DNA from: Paenibacillus sp. EZ-K15
Lineage (GTDB): Bacteria; Bacillota; Bacilli; Paenibacillales; Paenibacillaceae
Reading direction: 5' to 3'
Assembly: GCF_002573715.1 (NCBI RefSeq)
Contig: NZ_PDHM01000016.1
Location: 751,980 to 815,979, forward strand
DNA: 64,000 nucleotides
Under the pieces are notes generated by a model. That model was given only the letters and a program-made list of their open reading frames with translations. It was not told the DNA's origin and made no database searches. The translations under genes and the position numbers were made by a program. This document shows, one piece after another, positions 35,575 through 44,379 of the stretch (position 1 is the first letter of the stretch; each line of letters starts with the position of its first letter).

Positions 35575-36390
35575 CTACTGCGAGGATGGATGGATCAGCA
35601 TGGATTTGAGAGGCACCATCGAATCCTCCGGAACGTAATAATTGAATTTGTTGTCGCTGATCTGCCCAAGCAGCTGGCGGCGTATCGGATCGGCGTCCTT
35701 CAGCAGGCTCACAGACGCCGAATGATAGTCGATAGGACGCATCCAGATCGGGCTGTAGCCGAGGAACAGCTGCCTTCTTGTGAATGCGGAGCGATTCGGC
35801 GAGCCAGCATGCCACAAGTTTTGGGCGAACACGAAGACGTCACCTGGTTTTCCGCACACTTGTACCTCTCCGTCAAGCTGCTGGCGCACATCCTTGTGAT
35901 TCGGATTGTACGGCTGCTTGTGACTGCCCGGAATCACTTTCGTATTGCCGCGATCCGGCTCCGACATATCGCTCAAAATATAGCAAACTTTAATATAATA
36001 GGTTGCCGTCATGCCGTTAATGACAGGAAATTGCGGATGCGGACCGTCTTGATGCCAATCGATAAAGCTGTGCGTGGCCGTTTGGGCTTCGCTTGGATTC
36101 GGTTGTCTGATCGTGAGGTGGGAGATGTGAAGCTGAATGTTGTGGCCAAGCAAATTAACGATTAACGGAAGAATAGCAGGCTGATCGATTAATGCAGCGA
36201 TCTCGGGATGGCGTTCTACGCTGTTATAAATATTATGTGAAAGCGCTTCTGGTTCCGTCAAGACAATTTCGTCGATCGCGGCATTCAGCCGGCTCACCTG
36301 TTCCTGCGACAAAATATCCGGTATAACCAAATACCCCTGTTCATGAAATTGCTCCATTAATTTCGGTATTTCCAAATTGGCTGTCTTCAT
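35575..36390 (-). CDS. Phytanoyl-CoA dioxygenase (PhyH) family protein
   Basis: A 271-residue Fe(II)/2-oxoglutarate dioxygenase. The iron triad is complete: His113 and Asp115 in DWHQDGPHP and His194 in NLWHAGSP; an Arg near 206-208 can bind 2-oxoglutarate. The double-stranded beta-helix core lies between 85 and 215. Bacterial members hydroxylate very different small molecules; those next to sugar ABC importers and AraC genes in Paenibacillus probably act on sugar or inositol derivatives, but this is inference. It is divergent from an AraC gene, 120 bases apart, and so probably controlled by it. An AGGAGG site precedes the ATG. Confidence 0.88.
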   Translation of the reverse strand: MKTANLEIPKLMEQFHEQGYLVIPDILSQEQVSRLNAAIDEIVLTEPEALSHNIYNSVERHPEIAALIDQPAILPLIVNLLGHNIQLHISHLTIRQPNPSEAQTATHSFIDWHQDGPHPQFPVINGMTATYYIKVCYILSDMSEPDRGNTKVIPGSHKQPYNPNHKDVRQQLDGEVQVCGKPGDVFVFAQNLWHAGSPNRSAFTRRQLFLGYSPIWMRPIDYHSASVSLLKDADPIRRQLLGQISDNKFNYYVPEDSMVPLKSMLIHPSSQ

Positions 36391-36510
36391 CCTTTATACC
36401 TCCTACTTGTATTTAATTTAATTATATTTGGCGAACCATCTTGTTATAATGTAAGAAAAATTCATTTCCCTTGTAAATAATTTCAATCTATGAAAGGGTG
36501 TTGTCATGCA

Positions 36511-37295
36511 ATGGAGTTCAGCCGATTTCTGGATCCCGATCTGCAATACCATGTCTACGTGAAGGATACCCCTCAATTTCAGAAGACGCATGATACGTAT
36601 GATCATTGGGCGTTGTTCATCGTCGAAGAAGGCGCTTTTAATTACAGAATGGGCAGCCAAAGCGGAAGGGCGGTCAAGGATGACATCGTATTATGCCCGC
36701 CCGATCTAACCTTCTACCGGCAAACGGACGGTTTATCGTTCCATCTCATGGGGTTTCAATGGATCAATTCCCTAGAGGAGCCTCCGCGTGCGGAGGATTT
36801 CCCGACTTTCGGCAAGCTTCGGCTATTGAACAACAAACGCTTCCAATCCACCCTCTCTCAATTTCGCGAAGCCCAATACTTGCATGCAGGGATTGGTCAT
36901 ACGTACAAGAAACATCTTCTCAGGGATCTGCTCTACTTGCTTCAGATCGAGCAATCCGAGCAGCATACGATGACCTTGTTCAGCGAGGATCCGATCCTTG
37001 GGCGAGCGCTGCATCTGCTTCAGCAGCAAGCAGAATTCGGCCTATCGTTGAAGTCGATCGCTGTGGAGCTTGGTCTAACCCAGGTGCAGCTGACAAGACT
37101 GTTTACACGCGAGCTAGCGCCTACGCGACTAATCTTAGAATGGACAAGGTGAAGCAACTCCTTGTATACTCTTCGCTTACTCTTGCCCAAATCGCCGAGC
37201 ATTGCGGTTTTACCGACGAACATCATTTAAGCAAAAGTTTCAAAAAACTGTGCGGCGTCAATCCTTCGTCGTACCGAAAAACACATAGCGTATGA
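36511..37295 (+). pseudogene. AraC family regulator, frameshifted in the DNA-binding domain
   Basis: The first frame (to 37152) gives the cupin-like sensor (LYHVYVKD-type start, HDTYDHWALFIVEEGAF) and the first HTH (KSIAVELGLTQVQLTRLFTR). The second frame supplies the missing end: NLRMDKVKQLLVYSSLTLAQ, IAEHCGFTDEHHLSKSFKK and NPSSYRKTHSV, to 37295. The break is near 37122-37130 at CCTACGCGACTAAT. If a second CTACGCG copy followed the first, the frame would read PTRYATNLR, the expected family sequence. A 7-base deletion between direct repeats therefore explains it. Without the second HTH the protein should not bind its site properly. Divergent from PhyH. Confidence 0.82.
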
Positions 37296-37301
37296 TAGAA
37301 C

Positions 37302-37336
37302 AAGCCGACCTGCATCGAATGAGGTCGGCCTTTCGT
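37302..37336. terminator. Bidirectional terminator
   Basis: GCCGACCT and AGGTCGGC arms with a 10-base loop, followed by CTTTCGTT; it separates the convergent AraC and solute-binding protein genes. Confidence 0.7.
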
Positions 37337-37345
37337 TCCCGTTAT

Positions 37346-38884
37346 TTAGTCCCCGTAACCAAGCGCCTTAAGCTGATCCATGGCGCTATCCACTAACGCT
37401 TTGTAGTTCATAGACGTTTCCAGCGTCTTGATAAAGTCATCATATTCGGTCAATGGACGTTTATCGTATATAAACTTCGCGATCTCCTCTTCCATGTACC
37501 GGTTCGCATCGGCAGGGTTATATCCCTCTGGATTGTCGATAAATCCGTTCAACGCTTCGATGCGAGGTTGATCGTTCGCGAATTCGATTGCAGCCGATTG
37601 TGCGGCGAACTTCGCTTGTAAATACTCCATTTCCGGTCTGCCGGTGAATTGGTACAGCCAAGAATGGCCGACCTCGCCCGCTTTGTCCGTCATCAACGGC
37701 TTGCCGCCCTCAAGTGTGAAGTGCGTATCCTTCACCCCGAACTGCACGAGCAGCGAGCCTCCGTCCGGATTCGAAATATAGTTGAGCAGATCGAACACCC
37801 GCTGCAGTTTCTCCGGGTCTTTCTCAAGCGCTTTCGGAATGGCATATCTCCCAGGCGCCGCGCCGATATCCCATGAACCGTCGAATTGTCCTCCTGTACC
37901 TGAAGGAGCGGCGATTTGCAGCCATTCCGCATTCGGATTAACGGTTTTGATCTGTTCCACGAACTGCTCCTTCGTCATGTTCGGCCAATCGATATAGACG
38001 ATGCCCGCCTGCCCTTTGATCGCCTTCTCTTGATGCTGCAATCCGCTATTGGCGAGCAGCTCCGGATCAACCGATCCGGATCCAATCATGTCCTTAATAA
38101 AGACCAAAGCATCCTTCATTGCCGGTTCATGCAGCGCATTGACGACTTTGCCATCCTTCTCGTAGAAGTTGCCTGGCATTCCGACGCCGAAGGCTCCGAA
38201 AACGGTCGAGAATGCGCTCAACTTGCCGCCCGTTAGACCAAAGGTGTCCGGCTTGCCATTTCCATCCGGATCGTTCTTAGTGAACGCTTCCGCTACGGAA
38301 GCCAACTGTTCCACGGTCGTCGGCACTTCCAGCTTCAGCTTGTCGAGCCAATCCTTGCGGATCCATAAGGTGTTGTAAGGGATTTGCGGAGATTTGGAGA
38401 TGCCATATACTTTCCCGTCGACCATCCCCTTCTTGACGCTGTCCTCCCCGATGAACGCTACCGTTTGCTCCAATTTATCCATATACGGCGTCAGATCGAG
38501 CAGCAGCCCTTGCTTGGAAAATTGAATTAACTGCTGCCGGTCGACCATGAACAGGTCGGGAAAGTTCCCCGAGGACATTCGAACGTTTAGTTGATTGTTG
38601 TAATCGTCCGCTGCTGGATACACTGTCAGGTTCAGGTCGATATTCAGCGCCTTATCCAATTCCTGCTTAATTATGTCTTTATCGGGCGACGGAAGATTGT
38701 TCCCCGTCTCGATAATATCGAGCTTAACCGGTTTGCCGCTAGGCTGCTCCGTCGTTTCCGCTCCGGGCTTGGCGGTAGCGCCCGAATGGTTTCCCGGATT
38801 CTCGCTGCTGTTTCCCCCCGAACAAGCCGTAAGCATTGCTCCCGCTAATGAAACGGCTACTAGCAAAGTCCCTAATTTCTTCAT
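37346..38884 (-). CDS. Extracellular solute-binding lipoprotein of a Lpl/Ytc-type sugar importer
   Basis: A 512-residue lipoprotein: signal peptide with lipobox and Cys21 (AGAMLTAC), then a Ser/Gly/Thr-rich linker, then a long binding fold. Pieces such as VRMSSGNFPDLFMVDRQQ, ISKSPQIPYNTLWIRKDWLD and FTKNDPDGNGKPDTFGLTGG (a calcium-loop-like segment) mark the LipO/YtcQ subgroup, which binds complex oligosaccharides. Third gene of the importer operon after the LplB- and LplC-type permeases. Its expression should follow that of the YesM/YesN pair just upstream. Confidence 0.92.
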   Translation of the reverse strand: MKKLGTLLVAVSLAGAMLTACSGGNSSENPGNHSGATAKPGAETTEQPSGKPVKLDIIETGNNLPSPDKDIIKQELDKALNIDLNLTVYPAADDYNNQLNVRMSSGNFPDLFMVDRQQLIQFSKQGLLLDLTPYMDKLEQTVAFIGEDSVKKGMVDGKVYGISKSPQIPYNTLWIRKDWLDKLKLEVPTTVEQLASVAEAFTKNDPDGNGKPDTFGLTGGKLSAFSTVFGAFGVGMPGNFYEKDGKVVNALHEPAMKDALVFIKDMIGSGSVDPELLANSGLQHQEKAIKGQAGIVYIDWPNMTKEQFVEQIKTVNPNAEWLQIAAPSGTGGQFDGSWDIGAAPGRYAIPKALEKDPEKLQRVFDLLNYISNPDGGSLLVQFGVKDTHFTLEGGKPLMTDKAGEVGHSWLYQFTGRPEMEYLQAKFAAQSAAIEFANDQPRIEALNGFIDNPEGYNPADANRYMEEEIAKFIYDKRPLTEYDDFIKTLETSMNYKALVDSAMDQLKALGYGD

Positions 38885-38916
38885 GATCTTAACCCCTCTC
38901 TGAATGGTTTCGTCGG

Positions 38917-39777
38917 TTAACCTTTAATCGAACCAAGCAGCATCCCTTTTGTAAAATGCTTTTGAAGAAACGGATAGATCACGATGACCGGCAAGCTCGC
39001 AATCATGACGGATGCCATTTGCATCGTCTGCGTCGGCATCATATTTTCCGCGTTCTCCAGCGGCTGCTGGCTTTGCATCAGAATTTCCCGGACGACGACC
39101 TGCAGCGGATACAGCGTGCGATCAGTCACATAAAAAATCGCTTGAAAAAACTCGTTCCAATGGCCGACCAGGTAAAACAATCCAACAGTCAACAAGACAG
39201 GAACGGAAAGCGGCGTAACGATTTGCAGCAGGATGCGGAACTCTTTGGCTCCATCCATTCGGGCCGACTCGAACAGCTCCTCCGGCAGCCCTTCAAAAAA
39301 ACTTTTCATAATAAGAACGTTAAAGCTCCAGACTGCATTTGGCAAAATCATCGCCCAGATAGAATCGAGCAGCCCCATCGACTTAACGACCAGATAGGTC
39401 GGAATAAGCCCTCCACTGAACAACAAGGTGAACACGATCATGAGCAGAAAAAAGTTTCTTCCCGGCAAATTCCGGCGGCTGAGCGGGTACGCCATCAGTC
39501 CCGTCAAGACGAGATTGACCGCTGTTCCGATCACCGTAATGAGAACGGTTATTTGGAACGCCTTCGGAATATTGGACTCCGTCAGCAGCGTGCGGTAAGC
39601 GGAAAACGTAATTTCCTTCGGGAACAATATGAATCCGCCGTTACGCAGTACTTCTCCGAACGGAGTGATGGATACGGATATGACATAAAGGATCGGCAGA
39701 ATGGCGACAAGCCCGCATATTCCGAGAATGACGTATATAATTGTGTTAAAAATTTTATCGTCGAGGCCTCTTACCAT
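38917..39777 (-). CDS. Carbohydrate ABC permease, LplC/YtcP type
   Basis: A 286-residue membrane protein with six helices. It starts FNTIIYVILGICGLVAILPI, has the EAA-like loop ESARMDGAKEFRILLQIV near 190 and ends HFTKGMLLGSIKG, as LplC-type proteins do. It overlaps the LplB-type gene by 7 bases. No ATPase is encoded here; MsmX-type sharing is the known solution in Bacillales. Confidence 0.93.
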   Translation of the reverse strand: MVRGLDDKIFNTIIYVILGICGLVAILPILYVISVSITPFGEVLRNGGFILFPKEITFSAYRTLLTESNIPKAFQITVLITVIGTAVNLVLTGLMAYPLSRRNLPGRNFFLLMIVFTLLFSGGLIPTYLVVKSMGLLDSIWAMILPNAVWSFNVLIMKSFFEGLPEELFESARMDGAKEFRILLQIVTPLSVPVLLTVGLFYLVGHWNEFFQAIFYVTDRTLYPLQVVVREILMQSQQPLENAENMMPTQTMQMASVMIASLPVIVIYPFLQKHFTKGMLLGSIKG

Positions 39778-40739
39778 ATGCCCTCACCCCATTTCTTCGC
39801 CACGCGGTTAGCACCTAGCACAAGGATGAGCCCGATGACCGATTTGAACAATCCGACTGCCGACGCCAAGCTGAAATTAAGCTGCTGCAGACCGGTTCGG
39901 TAAACCCATGTGTCGATGATGTCCGCAACCGGGTATACCTGAATATTGTACAGAATGTAAATTTGATCAAAGCCTGCGTCAAGCAGATGGCCAAGCTTCA
40001 GAACGAACAGCAGGACGATAATGCTTCTAATGCCAGGAAGCGTAATATGCCAGATCATTCGCATTCGGCTCGCACCATCCACCTTCGCCGCCTCGTAAAG
40101 CGTCGGATCGATGCCCGCCATCGCGGCTAAATAGATAATCGCACCCCAGCAGAGAGTTTGCCATACCTCCGATCCAACCAGTATGCTGCGGAAATATTCC
40201 GTCGAGGTCAGAAACGGGATCGAGCTTCCCCCCGCTTCCACAATCCAGCGGTTTATGAGACCACCGTTCTGGGAGAAGAGCGTCAAAAGAATGCCGAAAA
40301 TAATGACCCAAGACAAGAAGTGCGGCATGTAGGTCAGCGTTTGTACAATCGACTTCAGCCAGCGAACACGGCATTCGTTCAGCAGTACGGCCAGCATGAT
40401 CGGCGGCAGCGTTCCCCATAACAGCTTGTAGAGGCTGATCAAAAGCGTATTGGTCAGCAGTTGGCTGAAGTAAGGCGACTCGTAAAAGCTCTGAAAATGC
40501 TTATACCACGGATCAACCCACGAGCTGCCCGTTATGCCGTCCAGGATCGCAAAATCTTTGAAAGCGATAATGACTCCGTACATCGGGAAGTACCGAAATA
40601 TGACAAAATAAATAATGCCGGGCAGCAGCATGACGTAAAAGGCTTTAAACCGCCATGCTAACTTTAAAATCATGAGCAGCTTTGTCCGCGGAGATAAACG
40701 TATCCGAGGGGCTGGCGTTAGGCTATGATTGGCTTCCAT
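39771..40739 (-). CDS. Carbohydrate ABC permease, LplB/YtcP-partner type
   Basis: A 322-residue membrane protein. The mark of the LplB subgroup, YFPMYGVIIAFKDF after the first helix, is present at about 50-64, as is YKLLWGTLPPIMLAVLLNE. The ATPase-docking loop is EAAKVDGASRMRMIWHI near 235. First gene of the three-gene importer operon. An exact cre box lies 18 bases upstream of its start, so CcpA should repress it when preferred sugars are present. Confidence 0.93.
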   Translation of the reverse strand: MEANHSLTPAPRIRLSPRTKLLMILKLAWRFKAFYVMLLPGIIYFVIFRYFPMYGVIIAFKDFAILDGITGSSWVDPWYKHFQSFYESPYFSQLLTNTLLISLYKLLWGTLPPIMLAVLLNECRVRWLKSIVQTLTYMPHFLSWVIIFGILLTLFSQNGGLINRWIVEAGGSSIPFLTSTEYFRSILVGSEVWQTLCWGAIIYLAAMAGIDPTLYEAAKVDGASRMRMIWHITLPGIRSIIVLLFVLKLGHLLDAGFDQIYILYNIQVYPVADIIDTWVYRTGLQQLNFSLASAVGLFKSVIGLILVLGANRVAKKWGEGIW

Positions 40740-40756
40740 CGTATCCCTCCCTGGTT

Positions 40757-40771
40757 TGAATGCGCTTCCAA
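40757..40771 (-). promoter_or_regulatory. cre box (CcpA site) upstream of the importer operon
   Basis: On the minus strand TTGGAAGCGCATTCA fits every position of the consensus WTGNAANCGNWNNCW. It lies 18-32 bases upstream of the LplB-type gene. Confidence 0.7.
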
Positions 40772-40901
40772 TTAAGGTAAGTATAAAGGTCCCGACGTCT
40801 CCTCGATATACACAAAAACGTAAAAAATGTACGTATTTCCTTCATCATCATTAACATCGATAACGGATCCATCTGCATCAATATCAACGATAAATGAGTA
40901 A

Positions 40902-40944
40902 AGGCTGTCACGAATGGTCAGAAGAAACCACGTGACAGCCTTGG
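40902..40944 (-). terminator. Hairpin between the kinase gene and the importer operon
   Basis: Perfect 12-bp arms AAGGCTGTCACG and CGTGACAGCCTT with an 18-base loop. It lies 13 bases after the kinase stop; the run after it is only moderately T-rich. It probably ends or weakens read-through from the two-component genes into the importer. Confidence 0.65.
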
Positions 40945-40956
40945 TATCGTTATTGG

Positions 40957-42738
40957 TTAACGCCAAATACCTAATCGTTCGTCGCTTTCCGTCAGGACGG
41001 GCATATCGACGCGGACAACAGTACCTGCCCCTTCCGCGCTTCCGATTCGCAAGCCGTACGTCTCGCCGTGATGGATCCGAATCCGCTCATGCACGTTCCG
41101 CAGCCCGATGCCCGTAAACCGGTACATGGAGCCCTGCCCACCGTCCTGATTTTCCAACAGCAGCCTCCTCCGCTTCTCCTGCCTGATGCCTATCCCGTTA
41201 TCGCGCACATAGAGTCTCAGAATACCCTTCCTCAGCCTGCCTTTCACGACGATAAGCCCTCCGTGATTCGGCGTTAGTCCATGGAAGAGTGCATTTTCTA
41301 CGAGCGGCTGCAGCGTAAGCTTAAGTATGCGATACTGCAGAAGGTCAGGATTGATATCAATCTTAAACTGATATTGTTCCCCAAAGCGCACCTGCTGAAT
41401 ATGCATGTACATTCGCAGCCCTTCCAGCTCCTCCTCAAGCGATACGTATTCCGATTGCTTGTCGAAGCTGAAGCTTAACAGCTTGACCAGTGAACGAATC
41501 GTATCGCGCAGCTCGTCGATACGCTGCTGCTTTGCCAAGCTGCTTATGCAGGCAAGGGTATTATACAGAAAATGGGGCGCAATCTGGCTTCGCAGCATCT
41601 TCAGCTCGTATTCCTTCTTCTGCTCCTCCGCATTTTTCGTCTTCTGAAGCAGATTCTGAATCCTCTCGAGCATGGCATTGTAGCTCTGCGTTAGCCTGCC
41701 GATTTCGTCCATTCTCGTGACAGGCAGCTTCGCCACGACCTGAAAGTTGTTAAGACGGTCCATCTTCTCGACAAATCGGCGAATCGGATGCGTGAACGAT
41801 CGGCTGAGCAGATACGCGCTGATCAGTAGCATAATGATCCATACGATACTCGCGGTCCGGTAGTTGTTGTTCAGCTTCTGCAGGTCCTGATAGAAATAAT
41901 CCTCTTCGATGAACGCCGCAAGCGACCAGCCTAGACGGTTTTTGGTCGACTTCACGGCAACGAGCGGATTCAAGGAATCACCTTCTATGCCGCTGACACC
42001 GACTTTGAGCAAGGCGAGCTGCCCGCGAAAGCTCTCCTCCAGCTTCGGCGGATACGAGGCCGCTTGGAATGGGAGCAGCTTATCTCGGGAATCCAGCCGA
42101 TTAATGACGCTGCCTTCCTTCGTGAACAGTATGTAAGATTGATAGATCATCGGCGCAATACGCTCCGTGAGCAAATCGAGATTAAGTTCGGCGACTACGA
42201 CTCCCTTCACCTTATCGCCTGCATCCGCAATAGGCAATACGTAAGCAAGCGTTCGCCCCGACATTGGCGAATCATAAGGCTCGCTCACGTTAATAGCCCC
42301 GTAGTTATTTAGCGCCAGCTCATAGAGCTGATTCAGCTTTGGATTCCCGATGATGTCATAAACGACCTGCGAGCTTGCAAATACTTGGCCGTCCGCTCGA
42401 ATCATGTACAATGTTCTGGCAATGGAGTTGTTTATCCCCGCGAACTTGCGAAGCGTCTCCACGGCTGCCTCCTCATTCCCTTCCTCCAGCAAATCGGCGC
42501 GGGTCGAGAGTAGCAGCAGCATATTTTCCACATTATCCAAACTTGCATCGATATATTGATTCGTCCGGCTGACGAGCAGCACGGCATCGCGAATGACTTG
42601 ATTCTGAAGCAGACTTTCCGCCTCGTGGAGGTTGCGCCATGCAAGCACTTGAACGAGCAGCAGCGTCACGATAAACAAATAAATAAACTGCTTGGAAGCT
42701 AGGCCAAGGCTGGCATACCAATGAAACAGTTTCTTCAT
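40957..42738 (-). CDS. YesM-type sensor histidine kinase
   Basis: About 593 residues. Two membrane helices (about 18-38 and 290-312) enclose a large dCache-like outside domain of about 250 residues, followed by HAMP (about 312-365), a coiled coil and the His_kinase domain with the phospho-acceptor in LRSQIAPHFLYNTL. The HATPase part has ENALFHGL and GIGIRQEKRRR and ends in GIGLRNVHERI. ATG at 42738 after GAAGGG is preferred to the GTG two codons upstream. It forms a pair with the YesN regulator 41 bases upstream. The Cache domain most likely senses the sugar, or the loaded binding protein, of the importer next door. Confidence 0.94.
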   Translation of the reverse strand: MKKLFHWYASLGLASKQFIYLFIVTLLLVQVLAWRNLHEAESLLQNQVIRDAVLLVSRTNQYIDASLDNVENMLLLLSTRADLLEEGNEEAAVETLRKFAGINNSIARTLYMIRADGQVFASSQVVYDIIGNPKLNQLYELALNNYGAINVSEPYDSPMSGRTLAYVLPIADAGDKVKGVVVAELNLDLLTERIAPMIYQSYILFTKEGSVINRLDSRDKLLPFQAASYPPKLEESFRGQLALLKVGVSGIEGDSLNPLVAVKSTKNRLGWSLAAFIEEDYFYQDLQKLNNNYRTASIVWIIMLLISAYLLSRSFTHPIRRFVEKMDRLNNFQVVAKLPVTRMDEIGRLTQSYNAMLERIQNLLQKTKNAEEQKKEYELKMLRSQIAPHFLYNTLACISSLAKQQRIDELRDTIRSLVKLLSFSFDKQSEYVSLEEELEGLRMYMHIQQVRFGEQYQFKIDINPDLLQYRILKLTLQPLVENALFHGLTPNHGGLIVVKGRLRKGILRLYVRDNGIGIRQEKRRRLLLENQDGGQGSMYRFTGIGLRNVHERIRIHHGETYGLRIGSAEGAGTVVRVDMPVLTESDERLGIWR

Positions 42739-42779
42739 TTCCACCCTTCCTTCGCGCTCGTTCTCTCTCTCCTGTGCTT

Positions 42780-44324
42780 TCAGCCATTCCGTTTATAGTC
42801 CGTCGGCGATACCCCGGTCCAATTTCGAAACGTAACGGTAAAATAACGGTAGCTCGGAATGCCGACCTCTTCCGCGATCTCATATACCTTCTTATTCGAA
42901 TGCCTAAGAAGCTCAATCGCCTTCTCCATACGAAGACGGGTAATATACTGATTGACCGTACTCCCCGTTTCCTCGCGAAACAATTTGCTGATATAATGTG
43001 GGCTCAGTCCTACCTGCTCTGCAATAACGGGCAGCGAGATCGGCTCCTTGAGATGGTCTTTGATCCATTGCACGGCCAAACGAATCTCAAAGCGCGAACG
43101 CGACTTCCCTAGCTCGGCAGCTTCCAAATCCTGAACAATATTGGCGATCATCTCAGCTAACGTTCCTGCTTCCATTAATAGCCCCATACGGGCTGCGCTT
43201 AGCTCAGCGCCCTCTTGCTGCCTGTGCCAGTCAACCTGCCAATGCAGTATCCGTTCCTTCAGTTGACTTGGCTTCACTCGCTCTGCGATGCACCAATCCC
43301 TGAACTCGCCAAGCAAGCATTCCTTCAAGCTCGCAGGAGACAATGATGCTTTTCTCAGCATCTCGTTTAATTCCTTCGTTTTCTTATCCGTCAGATCCGA
43401 TAGTGGCAACGAATGCTGAGCGTACACAGCGCTTTCCTCGGGACATCGGTCGTAAAACAGCGCATCTTTCCACTCGTTCGAATAGGCGAGCACTGATGCA
43501 ATCTCTTCCTTCGATGTGACCGGTTTGCTAAATAGGGCACATACTCTCGCCCACCGCCCCTGCTTGGTCTCTTCCCGATTCAACAGCTCCGTCAAATGTT
43601 GAACGACCGTGCGGAGTGACTCAAGAACAGTATCGGAATGAGTTCTGCCTTCAAGCAGAACAAAATATTCCCGCTCCCTTACCGTCAGCCAAGTCAGCCA
43701 ATTTGGATCCCTTTTTTCCTGCTCGGTCAGCCTCTGCTGAACCGTGTCCTTCACAGGTAGATAGGCTAATGGAGGAAGGTCTAGCTGAAGTCTTACTAGT
43801 CGAATTGGACGATCTATGCTTAGCGTCATCGACTGCCAATCGGAGCCGGCTGGCTCTTGCCCGTGAAGAAGCTTGCCGAATAAAGCGGCTTGCAGCTGCC
43901 TCTGTTCCCTTCTCGCATGCTCCTGCACCATGCGCTCCTTGACGACGGCAGCTCTCACTTTGTCCATCGCCTGCTTAAGCTCTTCTTCCTCCAATGACAC
44001 CTTCAAAATATATTCAAGCGCTCCAAGACGGAGCGCTTCTTGTACGTAATGAAAATCGCTGTGACAGGTTAACAATATGATCTGAACGTTCGGGTGCCGC
44101 TTCCGGAGTTCCCGAATGAGAGCAATGCCGTCCATAACCGGCATCGTAATATCCGTTATCACGACATCTGGCGTTCGTTCAGCACATAGCTGCATTGCTT
44201 CCGAGCCGTTGCTCGCTTCCCCTATCCATTCGGCTCCGCACGCCTCCCATGGAAATATCCGAAGCTCTTCCCGCAGAGGAATTTCATCTTCGACGATCAA
44301 TACGCCAAGCGGCTTTATGACCAT
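42780..44324 (-). CDS. YesN-type response regulator with AraC HTH
   Basis: A 514-residue regulator. Receiver domain at 1-120: acidic VEDE at 11-14, phospho-acceptor Asp58 in VVITDITMP, and Lys near 107 in ILKVSLEE. A long linker follows, then two HTH motifs at about 415-510: PISLPVIAEQVGLSPHYISK and VYEIAEEVGIPSYRYFTVTF, ending WTGVSPTDYKRNG. The ATG at 44324 follows AAAGGAGAGG; the frame is open further upstream but unsupported. An exact cre box lies 27-41 bases upstream, so the regulator itself is probably under CcpA, and through it the importer. Confidence 0.94.
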   Translation of the reverse strand: MVIKPLGVLIVEDEIPLREELRIFPWEACGAEWIGEASNGSEAMQLCAERTPDVVITDITMPVMDGIALIRELRKRHPNVQIILLTCHSDFHYVQEALRLGALEYILKVSLEEEELKQAMDKVRAAVVKERMVQEHARREQRQLQAALFGKLLHGQEPAGSDWQSMTLSIDRPIRLVRLQLDLPPLAYLPVKDTVQQRLTEQEKRDPNWLTWLTVREREYFVLLEGRTHSDTVLESLRTVVQHLTELLNREETKQGRWARVCALFSKPVTSKEEIASVLAYSNEWKDALFYDRCPEESAVYAQHSLPLSDLTDKKTKELNEMLRKASLSPASLKECLLGEFRDWCIAERVKPSQLKERILHWQVDWHRQQEGAELSAARMGLLMEAGTLAEMIANIVQDLEAAELGKSRSRFEIRLAVQWIKDHLKEPISLPVIAEQVGLSPHYISKLFREETGSTVNQYITRLRMEKAIELLRHSNKKVYEIAEEVGIPSYRYFTVTFRNWTGVSPTDYKRNG

Positions 44325-44350
44325 GATATCCTCTCCTTTGTGCCCATAAA

Positions 44351-44365
44351 TTGAAAGCGCTGTCA
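44351..44365 (+). promoter_or_regulatory. cre box (CcpA site) upstream of the YesN gene
   Basis: TTGAAAGCGCTGTCA fits the consensus WTGNAANCGNWNNCW at every position and has the core AAAGCGCT. It lies between the YesN start and the stop of the FAD oxidoreductase gene. Confidence 0.72.
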
Positions 44366-44379
44366 TATAATTTATTCCA

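Noticed and set aside
35336..36165. Overlapping frames opposite and beside PhyH
   Set aside because: The iron-binding triad and length support the minus-strand PhyH frame only.
36225..36250. Third cre box (TGAAAGCGCTTCTG)
   Set aside because: It is within the PhyH coding region and fails the consensus near its 3' end.
40772..40966. 64-codon minus-strand frame between the YesM kinase and the importer
   Set aside because: It overlaps the kinase end, contains the terminator hairpin and the low-complexity stretch FIVDIDADGSVIDVNDD, and has no ribosome binding site.
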